A stretch of 64,000 nucleotides of DNA from Coccinella septempunctata (taxonomy: Eukaryota > Arthropoda > Insecta > Coleoptera > Coccinellidae). Position numbers and translations under genes: made by a program. Numbering within the stretch: the stretch's first letter is position 1; each line of letters opens with the position of its first letter. The notes beneath the pieces were generated by a model that saw only the letters and a list, made by a program, of their open reading frames with translations, did not search any database and had not been told where the DNA came from. The stretch covers positions 12,214,001 to 12,278,000 of the forward strand of contig NC_058195.1 in the NCBI RefSeq assembly GCF_907165205.1, written 5' to 3'. Below, piece after piece: positions 60,938 to 64,000 of this stretch.

Positions 60938-61452
60938 GAGCTATTATTCTTATTGTTTTCTATATTTTTGGTGTTTATGTGGAACAAATTTCAACAAATG
61001 TAAAATTTGTCAGTTTCAACAAAAATTGGGTGGAGCTTCATAGTAATTTCAATGAAAATATACAATCAATTTCCAAAAACTTGGTTTTTTACGAAGTTTC
61101 AGTCACTTTTCTTTTGTTTGTTGTTGTTTCTGAGAAATTCCTCTCAAATATTAATATTGAAAGATGTGATATACAAATAAGAAATTCCAAAAAGAATGTT
61201 GCTGAAATCTGAAAATTAACCCAATTGGTGTAAAAAAAGCCTTTTTTAAAATAAAAATATATTTACTGTTTGATTCTAAAATATCTTCATTTAAATACAT
61301 GTGAGGTTTTCCTTACTCTAAGTGATCAAACGTTTTCTGTTACATAGGTAAAAGACGTGTACAATATTACTTTGATACACCAAAATGTCTATACAACAAT
61401 CATGCTTCACACTGAATTTCACTGCCACAATTGAATCTTACAACTTACAAGC

Positions 61453-61506
61453 TTATTCTGTACAATCATCCAGTTCAGAAGTAACTTGTACCTCCCCTGG
61501 AATTAT
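61453..61506 (-). other. Downstream exon of the zinc-finger/SWIM gene (3' UTR or readthrough coding)
   Basis: After a good acceptor (TTTTTGCAG|ATAATT), 17 codons (IIPGEVQVTSELDDCTE) end in TAA. The exon joins to a donor AGG|GTGAGT located at 61,833-61,836, just past the TAG that ends the main frame, and is in frame with it. If the TAG terminates translation, this is 3' UTR. If it is read through or edited, it extends the protein by 20 codons. Confidence 0.5.
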
Positions 61507-61840
61507 CTGCAAAAATAATCAATTAATCCCTCCCTTGTTAAAAATAAGTGAAGAATGTTAATTCCTTAAAGTATGATTTAGCAAAAAAAGAATCTTTATT
61601 TCGTGGCCGGCGAGATGCAGCAATTTTGTTGGATAAAGCAATTACTGAATCATCTAAACGCGCTCATTTTCCCCACTTTATCTGAAAAACCCTAAATATA
61701 CTTATCAACATAAGGTAATCAGGTTTTCCTCACGAGAAAACACAAATTAATCACTATCCTTAACTCTTGACGATCAGTTTTTTTAATAAATATCGATAGC
61801 GATAGAAAAAAAATCCAAAAAAATTTAAACTCACCCTGAA

Positions 61841-63929
61841 CTATAAATGCCGGAACAAATCATTGGCCTGGAACCTAACGATAGGCTTCGACTGCTTTAA
61901 TTCTGTGAGCACCGTCCTTTGTCTCTTAGGCGAGGTAATTTCCAACAGCGGAGTTGCAACGGCCACCGCAACTGGAGTATTGGGAAGGGGCACCAGTGGC
62001 GGAACAGGCAAGACTCCACATTCCACTCTGGCATCTAGCTGAATCACATACATCTCAATCTCCCTCAGAAGATTCTCATTGTTGCAGCGTTGCAAGACAT
62101 CGTTCAACTTATTGAGGATCGACTGTTTGCGGTCCTCCAACATGTTTTGGATATGTTGATGATGGTCAGCTAGCTCTTGCATATCTGCGTCATCTTCGGG
62201 ATGAAGGCCTTCATAAATAATGAGCTCGTCATCTGAAAATTAGTACAAATTAGAAGAAGTTACATTCAATGAGTAAAAAACTCTGTTCCCTACCTGAATG
62301 CCCGGAATGATGCTGAGTCTGCAACTGTTCGTGTTGCAGTTGTTCATGCTGAAGGTGTTCATGTTGAAGCTGCTCATGCTGTTGCAGCTGGTCGTGTTGA
62401 AGATGCTCATGCTGCAGTTGCTCATGTTGCAATTGTTCATGTTGGAGTTGCTCCGTTTGAAGATGTTCATGTGTCAGTTGTTCGTGCTGTAATTGATCGT
62501 GGTACTGTTCGTTCAACTGATCAGATTTCAGTTGTTCCTGCAGCTGATCCTGCTGCAACTGTTCCTGTTGCAATATTTCTTCTTCACCCTTCAAAGGTTG
62601 GCATAACAGATGAACGTGTTTGCACATGTTGCCTTTCTTTGTGGAATCAGAACAAGTACATGAGTACCTTGAACAATTATTACCTATTGATAACAGGAAT
62701 CAGCATTCGAAAAATAAATATGAGGAAATAAAGAAAAATCATAAAACGTTGTTATATTTTCTAAATACATAAATTCATACCTCATTTCCTTTATTCATCA
62801 TACATACACTTGGAAATTATTTTTTACAGGGTGAGCCAAAAATGGAATAATTTCTAATTCAATCAGAATTAGTATAAATTGACAAACAACAAAATTCTGA
62901 TATTTCAAGCAGACAAAACAGCTGATTTAGGCTCACCCTGTAAATGAGAGCGTAAGGTGTGGGCAATGTTTCATCAACCATCAAAAATGACCCATACATA
63001 CCTGTGAATACAAACATTACATTCTGAACAGTTAAGTTCGCATTGGCACTCAGCATCGTTTACTGTGATGCAGTAAACCTCTCCACTTTTACAAGATGGG
63101 AACAACCAGCCTTGATTAGTCTTCACAACAAGGTCCCTTTGAAGAGACAAACTTGTTTTATGGCGTAAACGAATACTTTTCAGTTTGCTATTGGTCTTCA
63201 TTTCCCGTTTTTCTTGTTTGGATACTGCTAGTGGTGGTAGATCCTCATTATGGCCTACATGAGTTCCGAACAACATAACTTTCACACCTCCATTTTTAGA
63301 TTTCATAGCCTGAAAAATATTAATATCTAAAATATTTTCCAATACTAGAAGTACTTAAATTATACCTTAATAGTTGCTGGGCAGTAACCATCAATCTTGC
63401 AACTCCCTTGGGTTTTCAATCTCCTTATATTCTTTCCTCTAGGTTGATAATAGCCTGATCGGTGACATCTATAAATCATGGTACTCTCATATTTAGCTGT
63501 ACTTGCTTCGTGTCTCTTAATGAAAAGACTCTTGTTTTCATTCTCATACAGCTTCTTCCATTCAAGAAAAGCATCAAAATCTTTAAAGTCTTTATGCTCT
63601 GGAAGTATTATAATTTCATGTTCTTCTCGGAAATGATGAAATAACCCCCTTCTATCCCAATCTGAGTATTCGCAAATTGGACACTTTTTTTTAATTTTCG
63701 CTTTATTGTATTCGACAACTTGATCAGGGGGTAGGTGTGATTTCCTATGGCTCTTGAAGTTTCTCATATAACTGAAATTTTTGCCGCATTCTTCACAAGT
63801 AAAAGGATAATCTTTCTTTTCCTGATATGGGGGTGGAATGTCTGGATGGAATTTTTTTATGTGTCTCCTCAGATTGCTGACTCCACTGTATTCTCTTTTA
63901 CATTCATGGCAGTACGTATCATGCTCCAT
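61841..63929 (-). CDS. C2H2 + MULE-type DNA-binding + SWIM zinc-finger protein
   Basis: Four exons (63,366-63,929; 63,002-63,309; 62,294-62,667; 61,841-62,232) join in phase to 545 residues. Three C2H2 fingers (about 7-28, 45-65, 83-104) come first. A domain around 150-188 has RCHRSGYY..RGKNIRRLKTQGS and CKIDGYCPATIK, like the WRKY/FLYWCH-type N-terminal domain of MULE transposases. A SWIM finger follows (CTC...CKH; Cys294, Cys296, Cys306, His308) as in MULE C-termini. A Leu-Gln-His-Glu repeat fills about 324-405, then a coiled-coil-like end and ..RFQANDLFRHL. The DDE catalytic core that would lie between the MULE-like and SWIM parts is not present, so I infer a domesticated transposase-derived DNA-binding protein. 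The acceptor of exon 3 is AAG. Confidence 0.82.
62310..62560 (-). repeat. Coding 15-bp minisatellite (LQHEQ repeats)
   Basis: In-frame units of five codons encode L-Q-H-E-(Q/H), with TEHLQ, DQLQ and similar variants near the start. Fifteen or so units are visible. Because the unit is a multiple of three, all frames stay open on both strands here, giving spurious frames rich in Met/Asn or Leu. Confidence 0.85.
62827..62940. mobile_element. 114-bp MITE in an intron of the SWIM gene
   Basis: CAGGGTGAGCC..GGCTCACCCTG with TA on both sides (TTTA|CAGGG..CCCTG|TAAA). It lies between exons 2 and 3. The left end contains a GTGAG donor-like sequence. Confidence 0.75.
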
Positions 63930-64000
63930 TTCTAATAGCTTCTAAATGCTAATTCTAGTCTTCAAAACTACAAACATTTGGTTGAGTACATTAAATTAGA

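Noticed and set aside
60979..61212. Plus-strand frame of 77 codons after SFT2
   Set aside because: Lies beyond the SFT2 poly(A) signal, has no splice signals and no recognisable motif.
62240..62492. Alternative frames rich in Met/Asn (minus) and Met/Leu (plus)
   Set aside because: Shadows of the 15-bp coding repeat, which keeps every frame open.

Overview
The window is eukaryotic and looks like an insect nuclear genome, with a beetle as my best guess (inference). The evidence is AT-rich DNA, GT-AG introns of about 55-80 bp next to multi-kb transposon-filled introns, AATAAA poly(A) signals, a DM4/DM12-domain gene (an arthropod family), and very many short inverted-repeat elements with CAGGGTG...CACCCTG ends flanked by TA. 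I see no prokaryotic operons, rRNA, tRNA or CRISPR. All gene models come from reading splice sites, reading-frame phase and protein similarity by eye; none has transcript support here.

Region 1 (1-26.4 kb) has no recognisable complete gene. It is mobile DNA: a 62-66 bp tandem repeat, LINE remnants, several hairpin-type MITEs (some nested) and, at 19.8-25.9 kb, a large composite. The composite is an outer inverted-repeat element interrupted by a 4.7-kb foldback-like element. The inner element has a perfect 9-bp target duplication, and its two arms are made almost entirely of about 30 copies of a ~148-bp satellite that switches orientation near 23,325.

Region 2 (26.4-43.7 kb, genes on the minus strand) holds a large 5' coding exon of an unidentified proline/serine/asparagine-rich protein, the HIT-finger gene ZNHIT3 (3 exons), and an 8-exon cGMP-dependent-protein-kinase-like gene. 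The kinase domain looks active, the first cyclic-nucleotide site is plausible, the second has lost its binding cassette, and the usual N-terminal leucine zipper/autoinhibitory segment is absent. Its introns carry MITEs, a hAT element with an 8-bp target duplication, and an ORF remnant.

Region 3 (43.7-49.5 kb) is intergenic: a decayed reverse transcriptase, MITEs and short repeats.

Region 4 (49.5-64 kb) is gene-dense. It contains RpL7 (minus) head-to-head with a C2H2 zinc-finger gene (plus) whose acidic linker grew by tandem exon duplication; a small two-exon membrane protein; a DM4/DM12 protein; an SFT2-family Golgi membrane protein; and, on the minus strand, a C2H2 + MULE-like DNA-binding + SWIM protein. 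That last gene has a glutamine/histidine repeat and a stop codon that is followed, in frame and across a splice junction, by 20 more codons.

No single pathway links these genes. The most notable items are the satellite-armed foldback element, the degenerate-site PKG paralogue, the apparently domesticated zinc-finger/SWIM gene with its candidate readthrough, and the exon-duplicated zinc-finger gene.
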